Assembly: GCA_016293265.1 (NCBI GenBank)
Contig: JAEDEN010000003.1
Span: 1 to 51,513, forward strand
Reading direction: 5' to 3'
Origin: Oscillospiraceae bacterium
GTDB lineage: Bacteria > Bacillota > Clostridia > Oscillospirales > Oscillospiraceae
DNA: 51,513 nucleotides
Shown here piece by piece: positions 24,751-33,829 of this stretch. Within the stretch, counting starts at the first letter, position 1, and the number at the start of each line of letters is the position of its first letter. The notes under the pieces were generated by a model, which ran no database searches, was not told where the DNA came from, and worked only from the letters and a program-made list of their open reading frames with translations. Made by a program: the position numbers and the translations under genes.

Positions 24751-25037
24751 AAAATAAAAACGCAGCTATGTCCTAAATTTTAGGACGAATAGCTGCTATC
24801 CGCGGTGCCACCTAAATTACCTTCCCGATGGGAACGGTCACCTTCAAGGCTCAAATAAGCCCGTGTGATGTAACGGTCACAAGTCGGCGCACCTACTGGC
24901 TTTTCGCGTTCGGATTGCGGCTACGGAGTGTTCTTCCCACAGGTTCTTTGGTCGGGGTTCCCACTCTCCCCCGCTCACTTACACCGGAACGCCTGCGGTA
25001 CTTTTCTCCATCAATGCCTTTTGTTGTTTGATTGAAT
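24751..25037 (-). promoter_or_regulatory. T-box riboswitch leader of asnB
   Basis: The T-box core AGGTGGCACCGCGG is at 24800-24813 on the minus strand. Just downstream is a terminator with a long stem (gcagctat..gtcctaaa / tttaggac..atagctgc, 24762-24796) and a T-rich tail at 24751-24761. Upstream is a stem-I-like region with an AGAAAAGTA element (about 24995-25007). Uncharged tRNA pairs with the specifier loop and its CCA end with the T-box bulge, allowing transcription. An Asn (AAC) specifier is expected from the gene; AAC triplets occur near 24945-24958, but I could not fix the loop. Confidence 0.88.
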
Positions 25038-25043
25038 GTGGTG

Positions 25044-25072
25044 ATTATACAACGGGTTGCATTGTCTGTCAA
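25044..25072 (-). promoter_or_regulatory. Consensus sigma-A promoter for asnB
   Basis: On the minus strand TTGACA, 17-nt spacer, TATAAT: all twelve consensus bases with optimal spacing. It starts the T-box leader RNA. Confidence 0.85.
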
Positions 25073-25235
25073 TGTCAAAACAGACAAAAGTCATACCTTC
25101 ATTTCAGAAAATTTTTGCATTTTCTTGCGAAAAGACAGCCGGAACTTGCTTTGTTTTTCCGTTGAAGACAGTGGCAGGGAGACTCTCCGCCGGGGCACGT
25201 CGATGTAAAGGCGGCCCAAGGCCGCCCGAAGGCTT

Positions 25236-25778
25236 TTACCCCTCCATATGCCGTCCCAAGAAGGCCGCCACAGTCTGGGCCAGCTTGTATTCGGCATCGC
25301 CGGAGGTTTGGGCCCCATCGGAGGAGATGAAGAGGACCAACCCCAGCAGATCCCCCTCCGCCAGGATGGGCGCCGCCACCATGGTGGTGAAATTGCTGGC
25401 GCTGTCGCTTACGGGAATGGCCTGGCCGCCGGGGGCAAACTGATAGATCCGGCGGTTTTCCATCACCTGCTCCAGGGCTGTGGTGATGCGCTTGCCCAAA
25501 AGCTCCCGCTTGCCCCCTCCTGAAATGGCGATGACCGTGTCCCGGTCCGTCACGGCGCAGATGGCGCCGGTGGAGCGGCTCATGGTTTCGCAAAGCTGCA
25601 GGGCAAAATCCTCCACGCCGCCCAGAAGCGAATATTTTTTGAAGATCACCTCGCCGTCCCGGCTGGTGTAGATCTCCAGCGGATCCCCCTCCCGGATGCG
25701 CATGGTGCGCCGGATCTCCTTGGGGATAACCACCCTGCCAAGGTCGTCGATCCGCCGCACGATACCTGTTGCTTTCAT
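25236..25778 (-). CDS. spoVT: Stage V sporulation protein T (AbrB/SpoVT-GAF regulator)
   Basis: The 180-aa transcription factor has an N-terminal AbrB-type swapped-hairpin DNA-binding domain (MKATGIVRRIDDLGRVVIPKE, then RRTMRIREGD) and a C-terminal GAF-like domain from about residue 55. This two-domain plan and length match SpoVT, the forespore regulator of sigma-G genes. AAAGGAGAAGG precedes the ATG at 25778; an upstream in-frame ATG at 25868 is rejected. A GCATA element about 70 nt upstream resembles a sigma-G -35, but the -10 match is poor. It indicates a spore-forming host. Confidence 0.93.
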   Translation of the reverse strand: MKATGIVRRIDDLGRVVIPKEIRRTMRIREGDPLEIYTSRDGEVIFKKYSLLGGVEDFALQLCETMSRSTGAICAVTDRDTVIAISGGGKRELLGKRITTALEQVMENRRIYQFAPGGQAIPVSDSASNFTTMVAAPILAEGDLLGLVLFISSDGAQTSGDAEYKLAQTVAAFLGRHMEG

Positions 25779-25953
25779 ATACCTTCTCCTTTGCCTGATG
25801 ATCTCAGCAAAGGTATTGTTTGCAGGTGGCGGAAGATTATGCACACCCTTCAGGCGGCGATTCGGCAAAAAACGCGCCGGTCTTTGAAAAATCCGGGCAG
25901 TTTTCCGCCGGCCTGAGGAACTGCCGGTTTCACCGTTTCAAAAAGCCTTCTGC

Positions 25954-25990
25954 AAAAACCCGGTTCGGTGCAAGACCGAACCGGGCTTTT
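25954..25990 (-). terminator. Terminator of the SLH hydrolase gene
   Basis: A 15-bp stem (aaaacccggttcggt / accgaaccgggctttt) with a 5-nt loop. The minus-strand T-run follows. It lies about 78 nt beyond the stop at 26068. Confidence 0.85.
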
Positions 25991-26067
25991 GATTCCTTCA
26001 GGCGTTTGGCTTTCTGTCCGGCTGGTTCAGCCGGGCAAATCCGCCCCCTGGCGAAAAGGGATAGGGA

Positions 26068-29000
26068 TTACTTTGCCACGTTCTCCATAAAGCGCATGAG
26101 GATGGTTGCGGCCTCAGCGCGGTTTGCAGTGCCATTGGGAACGATGGTGGCGGCAGTACGGCCATTGAGCAGGCCGGCGCCGCAAGCCCACTGAACAGCG
26201 GGGACCGCATAGGCAGAGATCTCAGCGGCGTCGTCATAGCTGAGGATGTTGGTGTTCTCGCCCACGCTCACGTCATACCCCTTGTACTGTGCATAGCGGT
26301 ACAGCATGGCGGCAAGCTGCTCACGGGTGATGCTGGCATTGGGAGCAAAGCTGGTGGCAGAGTAGCCGTTCACGATGCCGTTGGCGCTGGCCCAAGCCAC
26401 AGCGTCGCTGTAATACATACCGGCTGCCACGTCCTCAAAGGCGCTGGCGGCGGCAACAGCGGGGCTGTTCTCCATGCGGTACAGCAGCGTGACCATCATG
26501 CCGCGGGTAACATTGGTGCCGGAGGCGAACAGGTCGGTGCTGACGCCGTTCATCAGACCCTTCTCGGTGACATACTGGACGGCCTCATAATACCAGTCGC
26601 CGGTGGTGACATCCTGATAGGGGTTCTCCCAGGCACCGGAGCTCTGCTCCTCGTCGCCCTTCTGGGCACCGGTGTTGATGCTGGGCTTGGAGGCGTTGCC
26701 GGAGGAAGAGGGATTCTTCTCTTCCACACCGTCAACAGGGATCTGGGCATCCACAGAGGCGTTGTCGATGGTAATGCAGTAATTGTCGGTGTAAGTAGCC
26801 ATGCCGGGCTCGTAGGTGTAGATCACCAGGGCCAGGGTATGGCCGGCCTCAACCTCATAGACGGTGGGCTGGAGGTAGAGGGTGTAGTCATTCTTGCCGC
26901 CCAGGGCCACCTTTTCGGTACGGGCCGCGGAAGCGGAGTCAAAACCGGCATTGGGGTTGGCCAGATCCATCCAGCCGCGGGTAACGACCTTGTAGGGAAC
27001 GTCGGTGGTGTTGTGAATGGTCAGGTCGTAGTTGGCCAGGCCGCCGCCCATCCAGGCGCCGCCTTCCTTCAGGGTCGTCTTGGGAACATAGCTGCCGGAG
27101 GTGTTGAACACGGGGAAGGTCTCGCCCTCGGGAGCGATATCCACCAGCATGGCGCTGACCATCAGGGCGTCGCGCTCCTCGATGGGCGTCACATCATTGG
27201 CCAGCATGGCAAACATCGTCATATAGACCTCGTCGTTCAGCTGGGCTGCCATGTTGTCATGGTCAACAGTGCCGCGGGGCATATCGCCCTGAGGAGCAGC
27301 AGCGGCAGTGCCGGCGGATTCCTCCGCCTGGACGGGATTGGATGCAGTGGCAGAGAAGTTCACGGCAACCGTGCCCTTGATGGTGGTATCCTCTGCAACC
27401 TCCATGGCATACATGGAGCTGACGGGGGTGGAACCGTCATTGATCATGGCACCCTGCCAGTTGAAATTTCTGGTCCATCTGCTGTCCGTCAGATCGGCGC
27501 CCACAAGGCTGTAGTCGCTGCTGATGGTGGTGGTCTCCTCCGTATCCTCACCGGCAGCCAGGACCATGTACTTTGCGGTCTCCCAGCTGTCATAGGTGTT
27601 CCAGACGCCGGCTTCATGGCTGTCCTGGGCAGTGACGGCGGGCATATCCTCGGCGCCGTTTTCAACATTGTACAGATAGTGGCTGAACCACTGGTTCAGG
27701 ATCTCATCGTAGGTCTGCTCGCCGATGTGGAAGACCAGGTTGCCGGCGGGATAGGTGGGAGTCAGGTGGCCATCCTGATGCAGGAGCAGCTTGACATCCT
27801 GGCCGGCAGTCTCGAAGGCTTCATACATCTGGGCGAACATCTTGGTGCGGACGTTGTAGTCATTCAGGCCGTGGACGATCAGAGCAGGGCACTGGATGTT
27901 CTCGGCATCCAGGGTATAGTCGCGGATCGCCCAGTGGTCGCCATAGTCGCCATTGAGCTCCATCTGCTCCAACTGCATCTGGCGCAGGAAGCTGCCGTAG
28001 CTTTCGGCAATGCTGGCGTAGTCGGAGACGTCGGCGTCCACAACACCCTTATCAGCACCGTCCTGGCTGTCCAGGTAACGGCCGGCGCAGTAAGCAGCCA
28101 GAGTGTTGGTGTAAGCCACGTTGGTTCTGGTGGAGATACCCTGAGCGTTGGTATACTCATACCAGCTGGAGATACCGGCAACGGGAACGATGGTCTTCAG
28201 GCCTTCCACGCCGGTGGTAGCCAGGCCGAACTGGGTGGTGCCGGCATAGGAACGGCCGGTCATACCCACGCTGCCGTTGGACCAATATGCCTCAATGGCG
28301 GTGGTGGCGTCCTTATCGGTGTAAGCAACGCGGTCAGACGCGCCGTTCAGCCACTCGATGACGCACTTGAAGGCATCAATCTCGATATTGGCACCGCAGG
28401 ACTCAAAGCCCTCGGAGCCTCTGGTGCCCAGGCCGCCGCACTCGACAACGGCAAAGCCGCGGACCAGATAGTAATCGTACCACTCCAGATCCTCGTAATC
28501 CATCATCTCCTCAAAGGGATTGTAATAATACCAGTCAGAGGAATCGGCGGCATTGACAAAGTCGATAGAGGATTCCCAGCTGTCGATGGTCCCGGTAGCG
28601 GAATTACGGGGTTCGGCGGTATTGCTGTAGGCATCATAGCCCAGCTCCTCGTCGTTGTATTCCATGCCGCGGTCCGTGCAGCCGGTGATGTAGGGGCGGG
28701 CCTCATAGATGGTTGCGGCCTGGAAATCGCCCTCGGCGGCAGCCCGGGGAAGCTGCACCAGAGCCTTCACCAGATCCAGCTGGCCATCGTTATCGGTATC
28801 GTAGTTGGTCTCGACATAAACGCAGAAGCGGATGATGTCGCTTTCCTCGTTGCTGTAGCCCTCTTCAACGGCGCCAGTCGTATAGGGGAAAATAGGCTGT
28901 GCCAGGCCATCAACGAAGAGGGGCTCCTTTGTCTCGGCTGCCATAGCAGCAGTCAGGTCAGCCAGACCGTCGTCGGCCTTCAGAGCGTTAAACTCGGCCA

Positions 29001-29316
29001 CGGTGATCGTGTCATCACCGTCATAGTCGTCGCCGATCATCCCCAGGCTGTCAGCCATTCCGGCATAATCATCGGGATAGATGCCAAGCTGTGCCTCGGG
29101 CATACCGGCAGCACGCAGCAGGTAGGCAATGGCCACATCCCAGGTCATCTTGTCGTCCTTGCTGGCGTCAGCAGGCAGCTTCTCCGCGTAGTTCTCATCC
29201 TGCTCTGCCAGAGCGGTCAGCGTCATGATGTCTTCATCGCTGGAAGCCATTGCAGGCGTTGCAAAGGACAGGACCATGGCCAGCACCAGCAGCAGAACAG
29301 TTGCTCTCTTCTTCAT
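26068..29316 (-). CDS. Secreted X-Pro dipeptidyl-peptidase-like hydrolase with SLH anchors
   Basis: The 1082-aa protein has a signal peptide (residues 1-24, cleaved after AMA). Residues about 95-110 contain DYDGDDTITVAEF, an EF-hand/dockerin-like calcium loop. An alpha/beta hydrolase of the CocE/X-Pro peptidase (PepX) family follows: nucleophile Ser in GMTGRSYAGTTQF, Asp in HGLNDYNV, His in LHQDGHLTP, and a beta-sandwich (PepX C-terminal-like) domain. Three SLH repeats end the protein (about 900-1082; NPYQDVTTGDWYYEAV, FEDVAAGMYYSDAV, and a third), binding cell-wall polymer. It probably trims proline-containing peptides or cleaves esters outside the cell. Monocistronic, with its own promoter and terminator. 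Confidence 0.9.
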   Translation of the reverse strand: MKKRATVLLLVLAMVLSFATPAMASSDEDIMTLTALAEQDENYAEKLPADASKDDKMTWDVAIAYLLRAAGMPEAQLGIYPDDYAGMADSLGMIGDDYDGDDTITVAEFNALKADDGLADLTAAMAAETKEPLFVDGLAQPIFPYTTGAVEEGYSNEESDIIRFCVYVETNYDTDNDGQLDLVKALVQLPRAAAEGDFQAATIYEARPYITGCTDRGMEYNDEELGYDAYSNTAEPRNSATGTIDSWESSIDFVNAADSSDWYYYNPFEEMMDYEDLEWYDYYLVRGFAVVECGGLGTRGSEGFESCGANIEIDAFKCVIEWLNGASDRVAYTDKDATTAIEAYWSNGSVGMTGRSYAGTTQFGLATTGVEGLKTIVPVAGISSWYEYTNAQGISTRTNVAYTNTLAAYCAGRYLDSQDGADKGVVDADVSDYASIAESYGSFLRQMQLEQMELNGDYGDHWAIRDYTLDAENIQCPALIVHGLNDYNVRTKMFAQMYEAFETAGQDVKLLLHQDGHLTPTYPAGNLVFHIGEQTYDEILNQWFSHYLYNVENGAEDMPAVTAQDSHEAGVWNTYDSWETAKYMVLAAGEDTEETTTISSDYSLVGADLTDSRWTRNFNWQGAMINDGSTPVSSMYAMEVAEDTTIKGTVAVNFSATASNPVQAEESAGTAAAAPQGDMPRGTVDHDNMAAQLNDEVYMTMFAMLANDVTPIEERDALMVSAMLVDIAPEGETFPVFNTSGSYVPKTTLKEGGAWMGGGLANYDLTIHNTTDVPYKVVTRGWMDLANPNAGFDSASAARTEKVALGGKNDYTLYLQPTVYEVEAGHTLALVIYTYEPGMATYTDNYCITIDNASVDAQIPVDGVEEKNPSSSGNASKPSINTGAQKGDEEQSSGAWENPYQDVTTGDWYYEAVQYVTEKGLMNGVSTDLFASGTNVTRGMMVTLLYRMENSPAVAAASAFEDVAAGMYYSDAVAWASANGIVNGYSATSFAPNASITREQLAAMLYRYAQYKGYDVSVGENTNILSYDDAAEISAYAVPAVQWACGAGLLNGRTAATIVPNGTANRAEAATILMRFMENVAK

Positions 29317-29432
29317 CGGTACAATTCACTCCATTCCTTGATCTTGCAAGCTTGAGGGCTGCGCAGGGATGAAATGGTCCTTTCCCCTTCGGCCATTTCC
29401 GAACCTGTCAGCTCTAAAAATTGCTATTATGA

Positions 29433-29462
29433 ATTATAAAACCGCAAGGTTGCAAAAATCAA
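29433..29462 (-). promoter_or_regulatory. Promoter of the SLH hydrolase gene
   Basis: Minus strand TTGATT, 18-nt spacer, TATAAT. It gives a 5' leader of about 110 nt before the ATG at 29316. Confidence 0.55.
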
Positions 29463-29874
29463 CGCCTTCTTTCAACCGCTTTAAATCACTACAGTAAACT
29501 TGTACAATCCAGGAGGAGGGTCAAATGCACGTTAATTTTTGGTACAATTCCAAAAAGGCCGCTCTATTTCAACGGTGGTTTTTGTTGAATTACTTCCAAA
29601 AAATCCATTTTTTGACCAATGCGTTGCATAGAATCATCTTTTTATACATGAAAAAGCAGAAAAAATTCAGCAGAATACACAAAATATCAGGGTTAAACCG
29701 TATCCCGTTAAATACAGGGGTTGTTTCAGCATATATCAGAAAGTTCCGCCGCAGGGTTTCTCTGCTCCCAGGCAGCGGCCAAAGTGCTTCCCGTTTCAGG
29801 GAGGCGTGCATTCCGGGACGCGCCATCATGACAGCCCGCAAAGCAAAAAAGAGGGAAAAGGGAGAAAATCCTGC
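29463..29874. other. Gene-free AT-rich intergenic stretch
   Basis: I see no supported gene in this stretch. It is AT-rich and holds three TACAAT-like elements (two facing plus) and an AGGAGGAGGG followed by ATG at 29525. The frame from that ATG runs on antisense to rbsK and has no recognisable domain, so I do not call it. Confidence 0.5.
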
Positions 29875-29912
29875 AAAAAACGCGCCGACTCTTAAGAATC
29901 GGCGCGTTTTTT
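29875..29912 (-). terminator. Terminator of the nucleoside salvage operon
   Basis: The stem cgcgccga / tcggcgcg extended by A-T pairs, with T-runs on both strands. It overlaps the ribokinase stop codon region. Confidence 0.85.
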
Positions 29913-30817
29913 CATTTGCCTTCCCAGGCCAGGACTTCCGCCCTGGTGGGGATGGAGGGGGCCGCCCCCCTGCGGGTAACGGCAATGGCGCTGGCCCTGG
30001 CGGCAAGCTCCATGGCCTCGGAAACACTGCCGCCGCCCAGGATCCCTGCCAGGAAGAAGCCGGTGTAGGTATCTCCCGCAGCGGTGGTATCCACTGCCCG
30101 GACGCGGACGGCACACTGGCGTGCGGTCCGGGTTCCGTCATCATAACAGGAGCCCCGCTCCCCCAGCGTCAGCAGCACGGCCGCGGCGGGGAACCTCTCG
30201 TGCAGCGCGGCGGCCACGGCCAGGCCGTCCTCCCCCTTGTCCACTTCCCTGCCCAGGATCTGTCCGGCCTCCACCTCATTCACCAGCAGGTAATCCACGG
30301 TCTCCAGAGGCAGGGCAAAAATCTTTTCGTTCATGGGGGAGGGGTTCAGAACGATCTTCATGCCCCTGTGGTGGGCCTCCGTCATAATATAGGGCAGCTC
30401 ATTGATCTCATTTTGCAGCACCAGCACATCCCCTGCCCGGAACCGGCTCAGAACCGCATCCGCCTGGGCGGTGGTGATGGACTGGTTGGCTCCTCCGTAG
30501 AGCAGGATGCAGTTGTCGCCGTCCCTGCTGTTCTGGATGATGGCGTGTCCGGTGCGCACGTCCTTTCTCACGTCCACACAGGAGGTATCCACCCCTGCCT
30601 CCCGCAGCTCCTGCAGCAGGAAAAGGCCGTCCTCGCCGATGGCGCCGGCATGGCAAGTCTCCATCCCCGCCCGGGCCAGGGCGATGGACTGGTTGAGGCC
30701 CTTGCCGCCGCTGAAGGTCCGGAGCTCCTGGGAGAGCAGGGTCTCCCCCTTGCCCACAAAATGGTCCACCCGGTAGGTATAGTCGATATTCAAAGATCCA
30801 AAGCACAAAACCTTCAT
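29912..30817 (-). CDS. rbsK: Ribokinase (PfkB family sugar kinase)
   Basis: The 301-aa kinase has the PfkB signatures: N-terminal GSLNIDYTYRVD and TFSGGKGLNQSIALARAG, and the C-terminal ATP/anion-hole motif DTTAAGDTYTGFF with the catalytic Asp. It most likely phosphorylates ribose to ribose-5-phosphate. It lies 12 nt after a nucleoside hydrolase, which releases ribose, so the pair forms a salvage route. A different pentose or nucleoside substrate cannot be excluded. Confidence 0.88.
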   Translation of the reverse strand: MKVLCFGSLNIDYTYRVDHFVGKGETLLSQELRTFSGGKGLNQSIALARAGMETCHAGAIGEDGLFLLQELREAGVDTSCVDVRKDVRTGHAIIQNSRDGDNCILLYGGANQSITTAQADAVLSRFRAGDVLVLQNEINELPYIMTEAHHRGMKIVLNPSPMNEKIFALPLETVDYLLVNEVEAGQILGREVDKGEDGLAVAAALHERFPAAAVLLTLGERGSCYDDGTRTARQCAVRVRAVDTTAAGDTYTGFFLAGILGGGSVSEAMELAARASAIAVTRRGAAPSIPTRAEVLAWEGK

Positions 30818-30829
30818 ACAAAACTCCTC

Positions 30830-31762
30830 TCAGCCGTAATTGCGCAGTCCCGCTTCCACGATGTCCCAGAAGCGGTCCGCGTCGATGTCAATGGCTACGT
30901 CCGCCGTGGGGGAAAGGTGCAGGTAGCCGAAAAAATCGCAGTTGGTGCGGCCATAGGACTGAACGCTGCGAATGTCGATCTGGGTGTTCATGGGTTTGGT
31001 TGTGATAACGCCGGGGTCGATCAGGTAGGCGATGGTCACAGGGTCATGGAGAGGACCCCCCTCCCAGCCGAAAACCTCCTTCTGGGTCTTGCAGAAGTGG
31101 GCCATCAGATCCACGAAAAGGCGGGAGGCCCGGTTCCCCACCCGCCCCATGCGCTCCACAATCTCCGGATAGCACAGGACCTTTCTCGTCACATCCAGGC
31201 CGATCATGGTGATGGGGCGGCCGGAGGTAAAGCAGACGTAGGCCGCGTCGGCGTCGGCGATGATGTTGAATTCCGCCGCCGGAGTCACGTTGCCGTTGGT
31301 GTAGGAGCCGCCCATAAGGACGATGCGCCTGATCTTCTCCACGATCCTGGGCTCCATGCGCATGGCCATGGCAAGGTTGGTCATGGGGCCGGTGGTGACC
31401 ATGGTGATATCCCCCTGGGAGGCCAGAAGGGTGCGGATGATGTAGTCCACCGCGTGCTCCGGCTCCAGCTTCCGCTTCAGTTCCGGAAAAACGGGGCCGT
31501 CCAATCCGGTGGCGCCGTGGATGTCGCCGGCGGTGATTTTCTCCCGGATCATGGGACGGCCGCAGCCCGCGTACACGGGCACATCCACTCCAAGCCACTG
31601 CACCACGTTCAGCGCGTTGCGGCGGGTGTTTTCCAGCGTCTGATTCCCTGCCACCACGGTGATTCCCAAAAGGTCAATGCAGGGGCTGTTGGCCGCCAGG
31701 GTAATGGCGACGGCGTCGTCATGGCCCGGATCGCAGTCCAGGATGATCTTTGTCTTTTCCAT
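30830..31762 (-). CDS. Inosine/uridine-preferring nucleoside hydrolase
   Basis: The 310-aa enzyme cleaves ribonucleosides to base and ribose. The calcium-binding signature DCDPGHDDAVAI is at residues 10-21, with VVAGNQTLENT, TTGPMTNLAMAM and EFNIIADADAA following in family order. No signal peptide, so it acts in the cytoplasm. A possible promoter lies at 31799-31827. It shares a transcript with rbsK. No nucleoside transporter is adjacent. Confidence 0.92.
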   Translation of the reverse strand: MEKTKIILDCDPGHDDAVAITLAANSPCIDLLGITVVAGNQTLENTRRNALNVVQWLGVDVPVYAGCGRPMIREKITAGDIHGATGLDGPVFPELKRKLEPEHAVDYIIRTLLASQGDITMVTTGPMTNLAMAMRMEPRIVEKIRRIVLMGGSYTNGNVTPAAEFNIIADADAAYVCFTSGRPITMIGLDVTRKVLCYPEIVERMGRVGNRASRLFVDLMAHFCKTQKEVFGWEGGPLHDPVTIAYLIDPGVITTKPMNTQIDIRSVQSYGRTNCDFFGYLHLSPTADVAIDIDADRFWDIVEAGLRNYG

Positions 31763-31798
31763 AGCGCTGTTCCATTCCTTCCCAGTTTATCTGCTTTT

Positions 31799-31827
31799 AT
31801 TATAATGCGCCATAGGCAAAGCTACAA
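31799..31827 (-). promoter_or_regulatory. Promoter of the nucleoside salvage operon
   Basis: Minus strand TTGTAG, 17-nt spacer, perfect TATAAT, 37 nt before the nucleoside hydrolase ATG. Confidence 0.55.
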
Positions 31828-31893
31828 GCCTGGAACATCAAGCACCACAAGGCTGTCAGCAAAGCTGCCCCGGCGGAATGGATCTGGCTGCAA

Positions 31894-31923
31894 AAGATCC
31901 GCTGTCCCGGGACAGCGGATCTT
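31894..31923 (-). terminator. Terminator of the capsule operon
   Basis: The perfect stem agatccgctgtccc / gggacagcggatct with almost no loop and T residues on the minus strand. It lies 13 nt after the CapD/PglF stop. Confidence 0.75.
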
Positions 31924-31935
31924 CTCCGGCGGTAT

Positions 31936-33804
31936 TCACACACCGGCGCCCTCCCCGGCGGGATGGTAGGTCTTCACCAACTGCCGGATGAGATCCCGGA
32001 TGTGGTCGCTGTTGCTCCGGCTGGCTTCCTCCAGCTCCTCCAGCCGTTCGATGAGGCGCTCCCGGTCAAAGTCATTGAAGTGGCCGATGAAAATCAGCTC
32101 GTTGGGGGTCTTATCCAGGCCCTCGTCCTGCATGAGAAGCTCCTCATACAGCTTCTCACCGGGGCGCAGGCCCGTATAGACAATGGGAATATCCACATCC
32201 GGCTCGAAGCCGGACAGGCGGATCATCTTCCGGGCCAGGTCGTCGATGCGCACAGGCTCCCCCATGTCCAGGACGAAGACCTCTCCTCCCTTGGCATAGA
32301 CGCAGGCCTGCAGCACCAGGGACACCGCCTCGGAAATGGTCATGAAATAGCGCACGATGTCCCGGTGGGTGACGGTGACAGGCCCGCCCCGCTCGATCTG
32401 GGAGCGGAAGAGGGGGATGACGCTGCCGTTGGAGCCCAGGACGTTGCCGAAGCGGACGGCCACAAAGCGGGTCCTGGAATGCTGGCTCAGGACCTGGATG
32501 ATCATCTCGCAGATACGCTTGGAGGCGCCCATCACATTGGTGGGGTTCACCGCCTTGTCGGAGGAGATGAGGACGAAGGACTCCACTCCGTAAGTATCGG
32601 CCATTTTTGCAACGTTCAGCGTACCGAAAACATTGTTCTTCACCGCCTCGTTGGGGCTGTCCTCCATCAGCGGCACATGCTTATGGGCCGCCGCGTGGCA
32701 GACGATCTCAGGCCGGTAAAAGTCAAAGATCTGCTCCACCCGCTCTTTATCCCGGACAGAGCCAATGAGCACCACCAGATCCAGCTCGGGGTAGCGGTAT
32801 TTCAGCTCCTGCTGGATGGCATAGGCGTTATTTTCGTAAATATCAAAGATGATGAGCTGCCTGGGCTGCTGCCGGGCCACCTGGCGGCAAAGCTCGCTGC
32901 CGATGGAGCCGCCGCCTCCGGTGACGAGGACGGTCTTTCCCTGGATATAGGCACCGATCTCCCCCAGGTTCACCTGCACCCTGTCCCGGCCCAAAAGGTC
33001 CTCCACCTTCACATCCCGGATCTGCTTAACGCTGACCTGGCCGCTGGCAAGCTGGTAGAGGCTGGGCAGCGTCTGCAGGCGGCAGGAGGTCTTCTGGCAA
33101 ATGTCGATGATATCACGCTTGTCCTTCTGGGAGGCGGTGGGGATGGCCAGGATAATGTCGGTGACGCCGAAGCGTTCCACGGCACGGAGGATCTCCTCCC
33201 GGCCGCCTATAACCTCCACCCCCTTGAGAAGGGAGCCCTTCTTAGCGGGATCATCATCAATGATGCATACCACCCTGTTCTGGCTGTGGGAGCTGGTGTG
33301 CAGCTCCTGAAGCGCCATAGCGCCGCCGGCACCCGCGCCGATGAGCATGGTGGGCCGCAGCCTGCTCTCCGACAGCCGGTTGCGCCAGCGCCGGGCCACC
33401 CGGTAGGCATAACGCTCGCCGGTCAATCCCAGGAACAAAAATACACCGTTCAGCACCGGCAGGCTCCGGGGCAGGTATACCCCCATCAGATTGCTGATGA
33501 CACAGCCTCCCGCCGCCGCAGCCACCGCCGCCAGGATGATGTAACGCAGCTCGTCGATGCTGGCATACTCCCACAGGCTCCGGTACAGCCGGAAGAAGGT
33601 AAAGATCACGAGGCATACCACCGTATACACCGGTGCCACCTTCAAATACCCCTCTACAAAGCCCGATTCCTCCAGCAGCCGGAAGCTGAATTCCAGGCGA
33701 ACCCACATCGCTCCCAGCACCACGATATTGACCATTATGATGTCCAGCAAAACAAGTGTCATCACACGTGAATACCGCGTATGGATCTGTCTTAGCTTTT
33801 CCAT
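31936..33804 (-). CDS. Membrane-bound UDP-sugar 4,6-dehydratase (CapD/PglF family)
   Basis: The 622-aa protein has four N-terminal membrane helices (about residues 12-130), a CoA-binding-like Rossmann domain (about 140-270), and a C-terminal SDR domain starting with VTGGGGSIGSELCRQ, an NAD site. Family members make UDP-4-keto-6-deoxy sugars for capsule or protein glycans. The second ATG (33804) is preferred, since GGGAG lies 9-10 nt upstream; the first (33813) is almost on the SD. Last gene of the operon; other capsule glycosyltransferases are not in this window. Confidence 0.9.
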   Translation of the reverse strand: MEKLRQIHTRYSRVMTLVLLDIIMVNIVVLGAMWVRLEFSFRLLEESGFVEGYLKVAPVYTVVCLVIFTFFRLYRSLWEYASIDELRYIILAAVAAAAGGCVISNLMGVYLPRSLPVLNGVFLFLGLTGERYAYRVARRWRNRLSESRLRPTMLIGAGAGGAMALQELHTSSHSQNRVVCIIDDDPAKKGSLLKGVEVIGGREEILRAVERFGVTDIILAIPTASQKDKRDIIDICQKTSCRLQTLPSLYQLASGQVSVKQIRDVKVEDLLGRDRVQVNLGEIGAYIQGKTVLVTGGGGSIGSELCRQVARQQPRQLIIFDIYENNAYAIQQELKYRYPELDLVVLIGSVRDKERVEQIFDFYRPEIVCHAAAHKHVPLMEDSPNEAVKNNVFGTLNVAKMADTYGVESFVLISSDKAVNPTNVMGASKRICEMIIQVLSQHSRTRFVAVRFGNVLGSNGSVIPLFRSQIERGGPVTVTHRDIVRYFMTISEAVSLVLQACVYAKGGEVFVLDMGEPVRIDDLARKMIRLSGFEPDVDIPIVYTGLRPGEKLYEELLMQDEGLDKTPNELIFIGHFNDFDRERLIERLEELEEASRSNSDHIRDLIRQLVKTYHPAGEGAGV

Positions 33805-33829
33805 CTGTTTCATCTCCCACGGGGAAGGG

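Noticed and set aside
29525..31969. Plus-strand frame with AGGAGGAGGG before ATG 29525
   Set aside because: The SD is good, but most of the frame lies antisense to rbsK and the nucleoside hydrolase and shows no family; a short peptide in the first 350 nt cannot be excluded.
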